Source: Bacillota bacterium
GTDB lineage: Bacteria; Bacillota; UBA4882; UBA10575
DNA: 53,683 nt
Direction of reading: 5' to 3'
Assembly: GCA_012735195.1 (NCBI GenBank)
Contig: JAAYIC010000097.1
Coordinates: 1-53,683, forward strand
Notes under the pieces: generated by a model
What the model was told of the DNA's origin: nothing
The model's database searches: none
Seen by the model: only the letters and a program-made list of their open reading frames with translations
Position numbers and translations under genes: made by a program
Shown here: positions 8,577-17,296 of the stretch, in pieces
Numbering within the stretch: position 1 is the first letter of the stretch
How the letters are laid out: each line of letters begins with the position of its first letter

Positions 8577-9023
8577 ATGGAATTCACAATCAAGCGTTTT
8601 GAAGAGTTAACGCCCACCGAGTTATATGAGATAATAAAAGAGCGGATTGACGTCTTTATTGTTGAGCAAAACTGTGTTTATCATGAGTGTGACGGGAAGG
8701 ATTACAAAGCCTGGCATCTCCTGGCCAGAGAAGGCCCCAGGTTAATCGGGTATTTGCGAATCCTGCCTCCCGGGGTCTCTTTTCCCGAAGCATCGATCGG
8801 CAGGGTATTGGTGGTAAAAGATTTCCGCCACAGAGGTGTGGGCAGATCCTTAATGAACCTGGCCATCGAGTATATTTTTATGAAATTAAGAGAAAAACGG
8901 ATCCGCATCTCCGCCCAGGCACGCCTGGAAGAATTCTACACCGGCCTCGGTTTTCAAAGGGTCTCCAATGCCTATTTGGAAGATGGTATTCCCCATATTG
9001 AGATGTTGTACGAACGATCATGA
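8577..9023 (+). CDS. GNAT-family N-acetyltransferase (ElaA-like)
   Basis: Acetyl-CoA-dependent N-acetyltransferase, 148 aa, cytosolic. The N-terminal part (LYEIIKERIDVFIVEQNCVYHECDGKD) is characteristic of the ElaA branch. The acetyl-CoA pyrophosphate loop appears as VLVVKDFRHRGVGRSLM near residues 82-98, and the C-terminal EEFYTGLGFQRVSNAYLEDGIPHIEM completes the fold. A GGAGGAG ribosome site precedes the ATG. The next gene starts 12 nt downstream, so the two are probably cotranscribed. The acceptor substrate of ElaA-type proteins is not established and cannot be read from the sequence. Confidence 0.85.
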   Translation: MEFTIKRFEELTPTELYEIIKERIDVFIVEQNCVYHECDGKDYKAWHLLAREGPRLIGYLRILPPGVSFPEASIGRVLVVKDFRHRGVGRSLMNLAIEYIFMKLREKRIRISAQARLEEFYTGLGFQRVSNAYLEDGIPHIEMLYERS

Positions 9024-9035
9024 AGGAGTGGTTTC

Positions 9036-9461
9036 GTGTTTATGTACGTCTTTTCCATCGCACTAATTGTGACCAGCAACATTGTGTATAATATTTGCCA
9101 GAAATCAACGCCGCAAAAAGCCAACCCTTTCTCCGCCCTTTTCCTCACATACTTGGTGGCGGGAATCCTGACTGTGATCGCCTTTTATCTGAGTAAACCG
9201 GAGAAAACATTTATCCAATCCTTCAGGGGGTTAAATTGGACCAGCCCTCTCCTGGGCCTGGCCATTGTCGGGCTGGAGTTCGGCTATATCATGGCCTACC
9301 GGGCGGGATGGAACATCAGCGTGGGGTCACTGGTGGCCAATATCCTTTTGGCACTCGCCCTCATCCCCGTTGGAATCCTCTTTTACCAAGAAGGCTTCGG
9401 TCTTAACAAAATCCTAGGGGCAATCCTGTGTATTGCCGGGTTGATCTTGATCAATAAGTGA
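9036..9461 (+). CDS. half-size DMT-superfamily membrane protein (EamA/SMR-like)
   Basis: Small integral membrane protein of 141 aa with four hydrophobic segments (about residues 3-20, 34-52, 68-90 and 95-140), the size of a single EamA repeat. It resembles the 4-TM drug/metabolite transporters that work as dimers; the end KILGAILCIAGLILINK is typical. I chose GTG at 9036 because AAGGAG lies 7 nt before it; an ATG two codons later is the alternative. It follows the GNAT gene closely. The substrate is unknown. Confidence 0.7.
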   Translation: MFMYVFSIALIVTSNIVYNICQKSTPQKANPFSALFLTYLVAGILTVIAFYLSKPEKTFIQSFRGLNWTSPLLGLAIVGLEFGYIMAYRAGWNISVGSLVANILLALALIPVGILFYQEGFGLNKILGAILCIAGLILINK

Positions 9462-9746
9462 CTCTCTGAACGCCCTTTATATACTGGAGTAGCCATCCGG
9501 GATCGTCATGGATATTGAGCATGAAACCTAAAGAGCCCGAGCGATTGTGAGAATCCGCCAGACTTAACCATCTCACAGACCATATTGCCCCGATCGGTGG
9601 TTTGTTCAGGGATTCCATCCGCTGGCGTCCAGGCATTTCCCATACCGTCCGGGTTCCAAAGCCGCAGGGGCTTTGCCGCGCTTGGCAAGCCCCTGCCTTG
9701 CAAGAAGTGATATTTTTCCACATGCCCAACATCGCACCGCCATATC
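9462..9746. other. 285-bp gap with a hairpin, no convincing gene
   Basis: Open frames exist on the minus strand (9451-9750 and 9506-10054) but none has a ribosome site or family motif, and the longer one lies across the DUF2935 gene. An imperfect inverted repeat around 9664-9693 (AGGGGCTTTGCC / GGCAAGCCCCT, one bulged T) lacks a U-tract in either direction. It may be decayed sequence between the converging genes. Confidence 0.35.
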
Positions 9747-10730
9747 TCACCGGTCACGCCAATCGGTTTCATACGGCCTAGGGTGCGGGAAATGGTCGCT
9801 CCGGGGCGGTTGCCCGGTTGCTGCCAGGATCCGGTGCATGGCATCGATGAGGTAATCGGCTTCCCTGCGAATGTGGTCGCCGAGTAAAGGCCAGAAATTT
9901 GCCTGCCCGCTGGGGATGGTGCAGGAGACCTGTTGCCGCACGATTGCGGCCATGACATCTCTAAATTCTTTGGTAACTGCGATAACTTCGTTAATCCAAT
10001 TAACAATGGCAGGGGTGAGGGGGTGGTGGTCTCTATCTTCTCCTCTGGTGTCAATCACACCGTCCCGGGCAAAAACCATTTTTCCGAGATCAAGCACTTC
10101 CTGAAACTTCTTTTCATAGCGGAGCATTAATCTTGTGTACTCTTCCTGGATCCCCGGGCGGAAAAAGAGGGCAAGGACGGCTGCATGTTCCATATGACGT
10201 TGGGTCCAGAACATGCCATATTCAAAGGCGAGGGTTCCCAACATATTCCGGTGATCCACAAACGACAACCGCGGGTAAAGCAAAGCCCGTTTATTTCCAT
10301 TGGGAAGCTCCAATTCACTCCGGAATGGCGTCGGCAGCCCCTCAACCCGCTTCAAAATGCCGAGAAAGAAAACGGTCTCAACGGCAAGGTGGCGTACCAG
10401 GTCAGCGGGGGTTATAGCCAGCAAACGGCAGGCGGCAATCGCAGCGGCAGCGTCGGCCTCAAATTCCTGAAAGGGGGTGATCACCCGCAAATTCTCCCGG
10501 ATCAAGGCTTCTATCTTTTCATCAGATGCCGTCGCCGGTGTGGCCATCACCCGTTCCCATAGTTCCCGTATGACTACGGCAAACCGGTCGGCTTCTCTGA
10601 AAGCCGCTTCTTCAGTCGGATCGACACCGGCGCGCATGAATTGGGCATGTTCATACATAATCCGGTCAAAAAAGCGTTTTTCTTCAAGCGCCCCAACCAA
10701 TTCACGGCGCTCGGCCAAAAAATCGTTCAC
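9747..10730 (-). CDS. DUF2935 domain-containing protein
   Basis: Soluble helical protein of 327 aa that I recognise as the duplicated DUF2935 family, common in Bacillus and Clostridia. Two related halves are visible, each beginning with a histidine-bearing segment: EKRFFDRIMYEHAQFMRAGVDP near residue 18 and AFEYGMFWTQRHMEHAAVLALFFRPG near residue 168, with further acidic and His residues (READYLIDAMHRI) that could form a ferritin-like metal site. GTG start with GGAGG 7 nt upstream. The biological role of the family is not established; metal binding is inferred from the residues. Confidence 0.8.
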   Translation of the reverse strand: MNDFLAERRELVGALEEKRFFDRIMYEHAQFMRAGVDPTEEAAFREADRFAVVIRELWERVMATPATASDEKIEALIRENLRVITPFQEFEADAAAAIAACRLLAITPADLVRHLAVETVFFLGILKRVEGLPTPFRSELELPNGNKRALLYPRLSFVDHRNMLGTLAFEYGMFWTQRHMEHAAVLALFFRPGIQEEYTRLMLRYEKKFQEVLDLGKMVFARDGVIDTRGEDRDHHPLTPAIVNWINEVIAVTKEFRDVMAAIVRQQVSCTIPSGQANFWPLLGDHIRREADYLIDAMHRILAATGQPPRSDHFPHPRPYETDWRDR

Positions 10731-10849
10731 GGTTATGCCTCCATTCTAACTAAAGTTGATAAAAAACTATGATTTCCATCAATAATACAGTTTATCTCTT
10801 TCCCGGCAGAACCGGAACAAGATGGAGGCATGAAGACAATCTTCTTTTG

Positions 10850-11350
10850 TTACAATTTTTCTGCCAGGAGTTTCTGTAAGACTTCATGACTAATCAGATT
10901 GGTCCTGTTCTCCACCATCTCCTTACCTTCTTTGTTCCCACTGGCAATTCCGTTCTTCAATATGACCGGGAAAAAACCTTCTTCCACAGCACCTTTGTAT
11001 GTAGAAAGCACACAGTATTCAGCAGAAAAGCCCGTAACCACCACGATGTCGGTTTTGCTCTCCCTTAAGATCTGCGCACATTCGGTTTTAACAAAGCTAT
11101 TCACGTGTTCTTTATGGATCCGGTAATCGCCGGGTTCCGGTTTTAACCGGTCAATAAGTTCAAAACCGGTTGTCCCCGGAAGCACGCCCTCTTTTTCCCC
11201 TTTTTGCTGAATCCACAGAACCGGGCTGTTTGTTTTCCGGAAAAAAGGGAGCACCGCATTTATGGATTCACAGGCCGCATCCATTGACTCTTTTGCGTAA
11301 CCGCCGTAAAATGCTTTTTGCAGATCAATAACAAGCAAAGCATAATTCAT
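10850..11350 (-). CDS. cysteine hydrolase (isochorismatase superfamily)
   Basis: Isochorismatase-like hydrolase (nicotinamidase/amidase fold), 166 aa, cytosolic. The catalytic triad is visible: Asp in LLVIDLQKAF near residue 8, Lys in the DYRIHKEHVNSF region near 79, and Cys in VTGFSAEYCVLSTYKGAVEEGF near 114. The ATG at 11350 is preferred over a TTG two codons upstream because GGGAGGGG then sits 9 nt away. It is a single gene between DUF2935 and the AI-2E-like gene. The substrate is open; many members hydrolyse amides such as nicotinamide or ureidoacrylate. Confidence 0.82.
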   Translation of the reverse strand: MNYALLVIDLQKAFYGGYAKESMDAACESINAVLPFFRKTNSPVLWIQQKGEKEGVLPGTTGFELIDRLKPEPGDYRIHKEHVNSFVKTECAQILRESKTDIVVVTGFSAEYCVLSTYKGAVEEGFFPVILKNGIASGNKEGKEMVENRTNLISHEVLQKLLAEKL

Positions 11351-11417
11351 GGGCAAAAACCCCTCCCGGTCAAATAGTATTGATTAATCACGCCGGTATG
11401 GATAAAATGGAATTAAT

Positions 11418-11431
11418 CGCGCGCACGCGCG
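11418..11431. repeat. alternating purine-pyrimidine CG island
   Basis: CGCGCGCACGCGCG in the divergent gap between the cysteine hydrolase and the AI-2E-like gene. Near-identical islands occur at 41870-41883, and shorter ones at 33279-33287 and 38364-38374. Confidence 0.5.
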
Positions 11432-11459
11432 GTAAAGACAAAGGAGGCCAGTAGGAGCG

Positions 11460-11939
11460 ATGACTGAGAAAAAGAAGATTGGCCGGGATACAGTCGACTA
11501 TATTAAAGAAGCAATTTATATCTTAAGAACATATTTTACCGGCAGGCTCAAAATCTCATTTTTACTGGGAGTAATCTGCTATATCCTCCTGCATCTTATG
11601 GGAATAAGGTTTAAGGGCCTGATCAGTATAATTGTCGCAGTTGCCAACCTCCTTCCCTACCTGGGACCGGTTATCGGCATGATCCTCTCCGCCTTGATTG
11701 TGGTCTTTCAAGAGCCGGTCTTTGCGGTATGGGTAATCCTGTTGAATCTGGGGTTACAGCTCCTGGACTCATTTGTCTTTTCCCCTGTTATCCTAGGCAA
11801 AAGCCTGGGGCTGCCTCCTATTATCGTCTTGGCAGTGGCTCTCATCGGCGGCGCCTTTTTTAATGTCTGGGGAGTTATTTTTGCCGTTCCCGTTGCCGCC
11901 TTAATAAACCTGCTACTAAAAAGGGTAATTAAGGAATAA
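11460..11939 (+). CDS. half-length AI-2E/PerM-family transporter
   Basis: Membrane protein of 159 aa matching only the C-terminal half of the AI-2E (PerM) permease family, whose members are usually about 330-380 aa. Recognisable are GLISIIVAVANLLPYLGPVIG near residue 55, LDSFVFSPVILGKSLGLPPIIVLAVALIGG near 98, and the terminal FAVPVAALINLLLKRV. AGGAG sits just before the ATG and AAGGAGG 12 nt before it, so it seems translated as it stands. There is room for only 110 bp upstream of it, with no trace of the N-terminal half. It is a natural short version or a truncated gene kept open. Confidence 0.65.
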   Translation: MTEKKKIGRDTVDYIKEAIYILRTYFTGRLKISFLLGVICYILLHLMGIRFKGLISIIVAVANLLPYLGPVIGMILSALIVVFQEPVFAVWVILLNLGLQLLDSFVFSPVILGKSLGLPPIIVLAVALIGGAFFNVWGVIFAVPVAALINLLLKRVIKE

Positions 11940-12011
11940 CCGGCATCAAACCACGCATTCGATAGTTTTTATAATAACCGCTCTTGACATGTAATTATGG
12001 AATAACTGACC

Positions 12012-12938
12012 TCAAACCACAGCGGAAGTCTTCGTTTTATAGATGGAAAGGACGGTGACTGCCCCAAGGACAACCATCCCTCCCACCAGGGCCCATGGAC
12101 CGGGCGTCTCGCCCAGCAACAGGAAAACCCAGACAGGATTCAGAATGGGTTCGATGACCGGAATGAGGATGGCCTCCAAGGCCGTCACTTTTTTGATGGC
12201 GATGGTATAAAGGATATAGGAAACACCCAACTGGAAAAGGCCCAGGAAAACCAGGGCGCCCCATTCAAAAACTGTGGGCAAGGCGTGAAAGTAAAAGGGC
12301 AACCCCACCAGCGCCGTGATGATATTCCCAAGCATCACTGATTCCGCTGGCGAACCGTCTTTCTGTTTTCTGAGTAACAGGGTAAAAGCGGCAAAAAAAA
12401 CTCCGCTTAAAACACTAAAGATATTACCAACCAGGTTTCCGGGGGCCAGGTCATCCAAGAAGAAAAGGAGCATTCCGCCGAGGACCACCCCGACAGTTAC
12501 CCAATCGGCTACAGTGATCCGTTCGCGCAGTACACAGTAGCTGAAGAGCGCTACATAAACTGGGGCGGTGTACTGCAAAAGGATGGCATTGGCGGCGGTG
12601 GTCATCTTATTGGCGATGGTGAAGAGGATCACCACACCGGCATAGCAAAAAGCCGTCCCAATCTGCAACGCCGACCATTGCAACCTGGGAAGACGCTTGT
12701 CGCGTATATAAATATAGAAAAATATGACGAGGGCGGCGATCCCGCTGCGGGCGCCGGCAATGGCCAGCGGACCCCAAGAGACAATCGACTTGATCAGAAG
12801 CCCGCCCGCGCTCCACAGGATAGCAGCTAGAACCAGAAAAAGTATGGCCTTGTTTCGCTCTGTAACAGGAGCCGTTTCTTTCTTCAATCTCTTTCCTTCC
12901 TTGTCCCAGTTATTATGTGTACTTGTTCCAATTATCAT
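12012..12938 (-). CDS. EamA-family drug/metabolite transporter
   Basis: Ten-TM DMT permease of about 308 aa with two EamA domains (residues about 30-165 and 175-305). Visible motifs are LFLVLAAILWSAGGLLIKSI at the N-terminal domain and LGLFQLGVSYILYTIAIKKV followed by ALEAILIPVIEPILNPVWVFLLLGE in the second. The start is uncertain. The frame extends to a TTG at 12953; ATG at 12938 follows GGAGAAGG by about 5 nt, and a TTG before KKETAPVTE follows AAGGAAGG. The N-terminal 12 codons are made of the 22-bp tandem repeat described next. The exported substrate is unknown. Confidence 0.75.
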   Translation of the reverse strand: MIIGTSTHNNWDKEGKRLKKETAPVTERNKAILFLVLAAILWSAGGLLIKSIVSWGPLAIAGARSGIAALVIFFYIYIRDKRLPRLQWSALQIGTAFCYAGVVILFTIANKMTTAANAILLQYTAPVYVALFSYCVLRERITVADWVTVGVVLGGMLLFFLDDLAPGNLVGNIFSVLSGVFFAAFTLLLRKQKDGSPAESVMLGNIITALVGLPFYFHALPTVFEWGALVFLGLFQLGVSYILYTIAIKKVTALEAILIPVIEPILNPVWVFLLLGETPGPWALVGGMVVLGAVTVLSIYKTKTSAVV

Positions 12939-13003
12939 ATGTCCTTCTCCCAACTGTCATGTCCCGATTGTCATATATCCTTATCCCAACTGCTATATCT
13001 GCC
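12901..13003. repeat. degenerate 22-bp tandem repeat, about 4.6 copies
   Basis: Units begin at 12901, 12923, 12945 (a 14-bp short copy), 12959 and 12981. On the minus strand the consensus resembles GGACATATGACAATTGGGACAA. The array lies upstream of, and runs into, the 5' end of the EamA gene and supplies one of its candidate starts and ribosome sites. Confidence 0.65.
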
Positions 13004-13297
13004 CTTATGTCATTCTTTTGCTCAATATCGTATTCGCTGTTAATCCAGAATTACCTGCTTAGCGGCAACCTTCGCTTTGTTCCCGGCAATCCCCCATACC
13101 AACGGGCATGCCCTTTGTTTCCCTTTGTTAAGGCAATTTTAAAGATGTCACCGGGAAATGCCGAATAGATTACCACGGGAAATAATTCCTGTACTTGCCG
13201 TAATCTCCGGCCTGTTTTTGCCGCAATCTCTCTCCTGTTCTTAACGGTGCAGAAGACCCGGCCGGAAATGGTTTCGAAAGGAGTGGGCTGGTGTCCC

Positions 13298-14581
13298 GTG
13301 GTGAAAAGGCAAATACATAAGGTTGTCTTCATCTTAACCCTGGGCCTGGCAATGCCGGTCTTTCCCGGCCCGGTCAGCGCTCCGGACCGAACCGCTGCAG
13401 GTATTCCTTTATATACCGAAGTTACCATCGCCGCCGTTGGCGATGTAATGGTGCACAGCCCGCAGTTTAGGGCGCAATACCGGGAGGAAACGGGCAGTTA
13501 CGACTTTACGAATAATTTCCGGTTTGTCAAACCCTATCTCCTCCGGGCCGATGTCGCCCTGGCCAATCTGGAGACGACCTTTGGCGGGGAGGCCGTCGGC
13601 TACTCGGGGTTTCCCAGGTTCAACACTCCGGACAGCCTGGCCGATGCTCTAAAGGACACAGGGTTTGACATCATTATTACCGCCAATAACCATACTTTCG
13701 ATACAGGAATCAACGGTCTCTTTAGGACCATTGATATCCTCCGGGAGCAGGGTCTGCAGGTGATCGGGACCAGAAAGACGGAAGAGGAAGCAAGTTATAT
13801 AGTGAAGGAGATCAACGGGATAAAAATTGGCTTTTCCGCCCATACCTTCGAAACCTCCAGGGTTTCAGGGAAGAAAACCATAAACGGGATTATTGTTCCT
13901 CCGGAGTATGAGGATCTGGTTGACAGCTTTTCCTATCAACACTTGGACGCCGGGCTGCCGGAGATCAAGGAGCGTATCGAAGCCATGCGGGAAGAAGGGG
14001 CGGAGTTCATCGTCTTATACCTGCATTGGGGTGAGGAGTACCAGCGCGAGCCCAATAGGATCCAAAGGAGAATTGCAGGCATCCTGGCAAACTACGGGGT
14101 AGACCTGATCTTCGGCAGCCATTCCCATGTTTTGCAGCCCATTGAATATGTATGGTCCGATGACGGCAAGAATGGCGCTTTGGTCTTTTATTCCCTGGGC
14201 AACTTTCTCTCCAACCAAAGGTACGAGTTGTTGAAGAAAAAGTATACGGAGGACGGGGTCATTGTCTATGTGGAGATTAAGAAGGATTTGCATACTGGTG
14301 ATCTCTTCATCGCCGGTCTCTCCTATTTGCCCACCTGGGTTCATAAATATACAGAAAATCGACGGCAGGTATATGAGATCCTCCCCTTAAACGATACCCT
14401 GGGTAATTATGAATACTATAACCTCCTGACAGGCGAGAGCATCCGACGGGCAATCAATTCCAAACGCAATACGGTAAGCCTCTTCAAAAAGCCGCCTCTT
14501 CCCGTTGCGCCGCAGGCGCATATGCTCCCCGCTGCCGGTGTGGAGGACTTTTCAACCCAACCACCGGATACCGCTGATTAA
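13298..14581 (+). CDS. CapA-like (poly-gamma-glutamate synthesis type) exported metallophosphatase-fold protein
   Basis: Secreted or membrane-anchored CapA/PGA_cap family protein, about 427 aa. From the GTG at 13298 the N-terminus is VVKRQIHKVVF plus a hydrophobic stretch ending near PVSA, a good signal peptide; a longer frame from 13247 would put extra residues before it. Calcineurin-like metal motifs are clear: AAVGDVMVHSPQ, LANLETTF, ITANNHTFDTG, LYLHWGEEYQ and IFGSHSHVLQPIEY. CapA proteins take part in poly-gamma-glutamate export or anchoring, but no capB or capC is nearby, so its role here is open. A strong terminator follows. Confidence 0.82.
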   Translation: MVKRQIHKVVFILTLGLAMPVFPGPVSAPDRTAAGIPLYTEVTIAAVGDVMVHSPQFRAQYREETGSYDFTNNFRFVKPYLLRADVALANLETTFGGEAVGYSGFPRFNTPDSLADALKDTGFDIIITANNHTFDTGINGLFRTIDILREQGLQVIGTRKTEEEASYIVKEINGIKIGFSAHTFETSRVSGKKTINGIIVPPEYEDLVDSFSYQHLDAGLPEIKERIEAMREEGAEFIVLYLHWGEEYQREPNRIQRRIAGILANYGVDLIFGSHSHVLQPIEYVWSDDGKNGALVFYSLGNFLSNQRYELLKKKYTEDGVIVYVEIKKDLHTGDLFIAGLSYLPTWVHKYTENRRQVYEILPLNDTLGNYEYYNLLTGESIRRAINSKRNTVSLFKKPPLPVAPQAHMLPAAGVEDFSTQPPDTAD

Positions 14582-14611
14582 GGGTGCGCTGCGTACGCCC
14601 GATAATGAAGA

Positions 14612-14647
14612 CCAAAAAGGACGGGGGTTGTTTCCCCGTCCTTTTTG
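14612..14647 (+). terminator. intrinsic terminator after the CapA-like gene
   Basis: CCAAAAAGGACGGGG and CCCCGTCCTTTTTGG form a perfect 15-bp stem with a 6-7 nt loop. The A and T runs make it bidirectional in principle. The following stretch to 14820 holds no recognisable gene. Confidence 0.85.
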
Positions 14648-14820
14648 GCTATAGGAAATGAGGGGCGTCTTTTATATCCGGCTTAACCGGCCCGAGATCC
14701 ACGCCGCCATCTCCATTCCATGCTGGTAAGCAGGTGGAAGCCATTGGCGGCTTCGCCGGCAACGACATTGCCACAAGCTGTGGCGTTGGTTGAACGGGTA
14801 TCGCGAACGGTTTGACCGTC

Positions 14821-16479
14821 TTACTCGCTTTGGTCCCTCTCCCTGATCTCCACCCGCCGGATCTTGCCGCTGATTGTCTTGGGGAGTTCGGTGGTGAACT
14901 CTATAATCCTCGGGTACTTATAGGGGGCGGTGACTTTCTTTACATGCTCCTGTAATTCCTTTACCAGAACATCGCTGGGCTCGTACCCGGCGGCCAGCAC
15001 CACCGTGGCTTTGACCACCTGACCGCGCAACTCATCCGGGACGCCGGTGACCGCGCATTCCAGCACCGCCGGGTGCTCCAGGAGGGCGCTTTCCACCTCA
15101 AAGGGGCCGATCCGGTAACCGGAGCTCTTGATGATATCGTCGGTACGCCCCACGAACCAGTAATAGCCGTCCTCATCACGCCAGGCGGTATCGCCCGTGT
15201 GGTACAAGCCGTCATGCCAAACTTTCCTGGTCAGTTCCTCGTCGCGGTAGTACCCCTTGAACATCCCTACGGGAATGCGCCGGTCCGTGCGGACCACGAT
15301 CTCGCCGACCTCACCGACCTCGCAGGAACGGCCGTTTTCATCCACAATGTCCATGTCAAAACCGGGGGAAGGTTTGCCCATGGAGCCCGGCTTCGGCTCC
15401 ATCCAAGGGTAGGTGGCCACCATAACGACGGATTCGGTCTGGCCGTAACCTTCCATCAATTTGCAGCCGGTCATCTTGAGAAACTGGTTATAGACCTCAG
15501 GGTTTAGCGGTTCGCCCGCCACAACGCAATACTCCAATTTCTCCAGGTTATACTGGGTAAGATCCTCTTTAATCAGATAACGGTAGATCGTCGGCGGCGC
15601 ACAGAAAGTGGTCACCCCGTTTTCAACGATCACACGCAACAGGTCTTGAGGTACAAACCGGTCGTAGTCGTAGACAAAAACCGCCGCCCCCGCCAGCCAC
15701 TGACCGTAAATCTTTCCCCAGGCGGATTTGGCCCAACCGGTGTCGGAAACAGTCAGATGCAAACCGTTATTCTGCACGTTCTGCCAATAGGCCGCCGTCA
15801 GGATATGTCCCAGGGGGTAAGTCTGGTCGTGGCGCACCATCTTTGGATAACCGGTGGTGCCGGAGGTGAAATAGAGCAGGAGCGTATCATCATTGCTAGT
15901 GGCCGCGGCCCCTGTCGGCCTGGCAAACTCCGCCGGGGCCTCGGCGATCCCCGCGTCAAAACTGTGCCATCCTTCGCGCTCCCCGCCGACGATGACCTTT
16001 AGAGCCAGGGTCGGCGAATCGGGCTGCGCGGCGTCGATGCAATCCTGGATCTTCGCGTCGGCCACCGCCACAATGGCCTTGATACCCGCGGCATTATTAC
16101 GGTAGACAATATCCTTGGTGGTCAAGAGGTGGGTGGCGGGAATGGCGACCGCGCCCAATTTATGCAGGGCCAGGAGGGAGAACCAGAACTCGTACCGGCG
16201 CTTAAGGATCAGCATTACCGGATCGCCCTTGCCAATCCCGAGTCCCCGGAAGAAATTGGCCGCCTTGTCGCTATAGAGCTTTAATTCGCCAAAGTTAAAG
16301 GTGGCTTTTTCTCCCCGCTCGTTACACCAAACCAATGCGGTCTTCTCCGGTTCAAGCCGGGCCCATTCATCAACCACATCATAGGCAAAATTGAAGTTCT
16401 CCTGGATCCTAACTGCGTATCCTTGGTAAAAATCTTCATAGGAATCAAATTTTACACGTGACAGGTATTTTTCCAGCAT
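14821..16479 (-). CDS. AMP-forming acyl-CoA synthetase
   Basis: Adenylate-forming enzyme activating a carboxylic acid to its CoA thioester via an acyl-AMP, 552 aa. The ATP P-loop [15 protein letters not shown] lies near residues 201-215, EGYGQTE near 340, the [40 protein letters not shown] hinge block near 425-465, and the C-terminal [11 protein letters not shown] carries the catalytic lysine. The N-terminal [20 protein letters not shown] resembles the medium-chain/acetyl-CoA-synthetase-like branch (MACS type). It lies 9 nt after the XRE-cupin regulator gene in one operon. The acid could be acetate, propionate, branched or aromatic; the sequence alone does not decide. Confidence 0.85.
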   Translation of the reverse strand: MLEKYLSRVKFDSYEDFYQGYAVRIQENFNFAYDVVDEWARLEPEKTALVWCNERGEKATFNFGELKLYSDKAANFFRGLGIGKGDPVMLILKRRYEFWFSLLALHKLGAVAIPATHLLTTKDIVYRNNAAGIKAIVAVADAKIQDCIDAAQPDSPTLALKVIVGGEREGWHSFDAGIAEAPAEFARPTGAAATSNDDTLLLYFTSGTTGYPKMVRHDQTYPLGHILTAAYWQNVQNNGLHLTVSDTGWAKSAWGKIYGQWLAGAAVFVYDYDRFVPQDLLRVIVENGVTTFCAPPTIYRYLIKEDLTQYNLEKLEYCVVAGEPLNPEVYNQFLKMTGCKLMEGYGQTESVVMVATYPWMEPKPGSMGKPSPGFDMDIVDENGRSCEVGEVGEIVVRTDRRIPVGMFKGYYRDEELTRKVWHDGLYHTGDTAWRDEDGYYWFVGRTDDIIKSSGYRIGPFEVESALLEHPAVLECAVTGVPDELRGQVVKATVVLAAGYEPSDVLVKELQEHVKKVTAPYKYPRIIEFTTELPKTISGKIRRVEIRERDQSE

Positions 16480-16488
16480 TATTCATCA

Positions 16489-17058
16489 TCACTCTCCCAC
16501 TATAACAGCGAGGAACTTGGCTTGCCGGCCGCCCATCGCTTTCATGCCATGTTCTGCACTGGAATCGAAGAAAAGGGCATCCCCCTCGTTCAAGATCACC
16601 TCATAACCGTTGAGGATCACCTTGAGGGTGCCTTCCAGGACATAATTGAATTCCTGGCCCGGGTGACTGTTGAAGTTGACCGGCGCCGGTTCTGTTTCCG
16701 GTTCAACGGTCACCAGGAACGGCTCGGCTTTTTTGTTGATGAAATTATAGGCCAGGCTCTGGTATTTATAGTCCCGGCGCCGCTCGACCGAGACCCCCTT
16801 GCCTTTCCGGGTCACGGCATAAGTGCGCAACCTGGGCTCTTCCCCGGTCAGCAGGGAGGAGAGCTCAACCCCGAAACGCTTGGCTATCTTGAAGAGGACA
16901 CCTACGGGGATATCAGTTTCGCCGCTTTCGTACTCCAAAAGCAGGGCCTTTGTCACCCCCAACTCCTTGGCCAGCGTCTCCACGGACACGCCGTTAATCT
17001 CCCGCAGGCCCTTGATCCTTGCCGCCAGCATTTTTAACTCCTCCGGCACATTTTTCAC
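16489..17058 (-). CDS. XRE-family regulator with C-terminal cupin sensor
   Basis: Transcription regulator of 189 aa. Residues about 8-62 are a helix-turn-helix (IKGLREINGVSVETLAKELGVTKALLLEYESGETDIPVGVLFKIAKRF); residues about 115-188 are a cupin_2 domain (SHPGQEFNYVLEGTLKVILNGYEVILNEGDALFFDSSAEHGMKAMG) with His/Glu positions suited to a metal or small ligand. It heads the operon with the acyl-CoA synthetase, an arrangement often seen in Clostridia, so it probably controls that gene in response to the acid or its CoA ester. A strong sigma-A-like promoter and a GC-rich inverted repeat lie upstream. Confidence 0.85.
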   Translation of the reverse strand: MKNVPEELKMLAARIKGLREINGVSVETLAKELGVTKALLLEYESGETDIPVGVLFKIAKRFGVELSSLLTGEEPRLRTYAVTRKGKGVSVERRRDYKYQSLAYNFINKKAEPFLVTVEPETEPAPVNFNSHPGQEFNYVLEGTLKVILNGYEVILNEGDALFFDSSAEHGMKAMGGRQAKFLAVIVGE

Positions 17059-17140
17059 CCCTCTTAAAAAATATCTCTACAAACCCTTCATGGCGCAGGC
17101 CTTTTTCCAGTAACATAAGACCAGGTATACACTGTTGAAC

Positions 17141-17155
17141 GCGGCACATGGCCGC
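17141..17155. promoter_or_regulatory. GCGGC-N5-GCCGC inverted repeat at the transcription start
   Basis: GCGGCACATGGCCGC lies just downstream of the promoter of the XRE-cupin operon, where a bound repressor would block transcription. Autoregulation by the XRE protein is inferred. Confidence 0.4.
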
Positions 17156-17166
17156 AATTTATGGTA

Positions 17167-17195
17167 AGTATAGCGCGCTGCAAGGAAAAAGTCAA
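17167..17195 (-). promoter_or_regulatory. promoter of the XRE-cupin/acyl-CoA synthetase operon
   Basis: On the minus strand TTGACT (17195-17190) is followed after exactly 17 bp by TATACT (17172-17167), about 110 nt before the regulator start. Confidence 0.7.
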
Positions 17196-17234
17196 GCAAT
17201 ATCAAGTAATATACCGGTCCGGCCTGAAAACATA

Positions 17235-17264
17235 CCAACCCGGGGTTAGTCCCGGGTTGGTTTT
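17235..17264 (+). terminator. GC-rich hairpin between two minus-strand genes
   Basis: CCAACCCGGG (17235-17244) and CCCGGGTTGG (17251-17260) form a perfect 10-bp stem with T4 after it on the plus strand and TATGTTTT on the minus strand. It probably ends transcription of the minus-strand membrane-protein gene (stop at 17297). Confidence 0.6.
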
Positions 17265-17296
17265 AGCCTATCCCTTCTTTACCCCTTTTTTCTTTC

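Noticed and set aside
9506-10054. Minus-strand open frame of 182 codons across the DUF2935 gene end
   Set aside because: Another frame on the same strand holds the DUF2935 motifs over most of this stretch; the product is Pro/Arg-rich without pattern and has no start signal.
14648-14820. Protein-like minus-strand frame between the terminator and the acyl-CoA synthetase end
   Set aside because: A short open stretch exists but has no start signal or family motif; composition-driven openness explains it.
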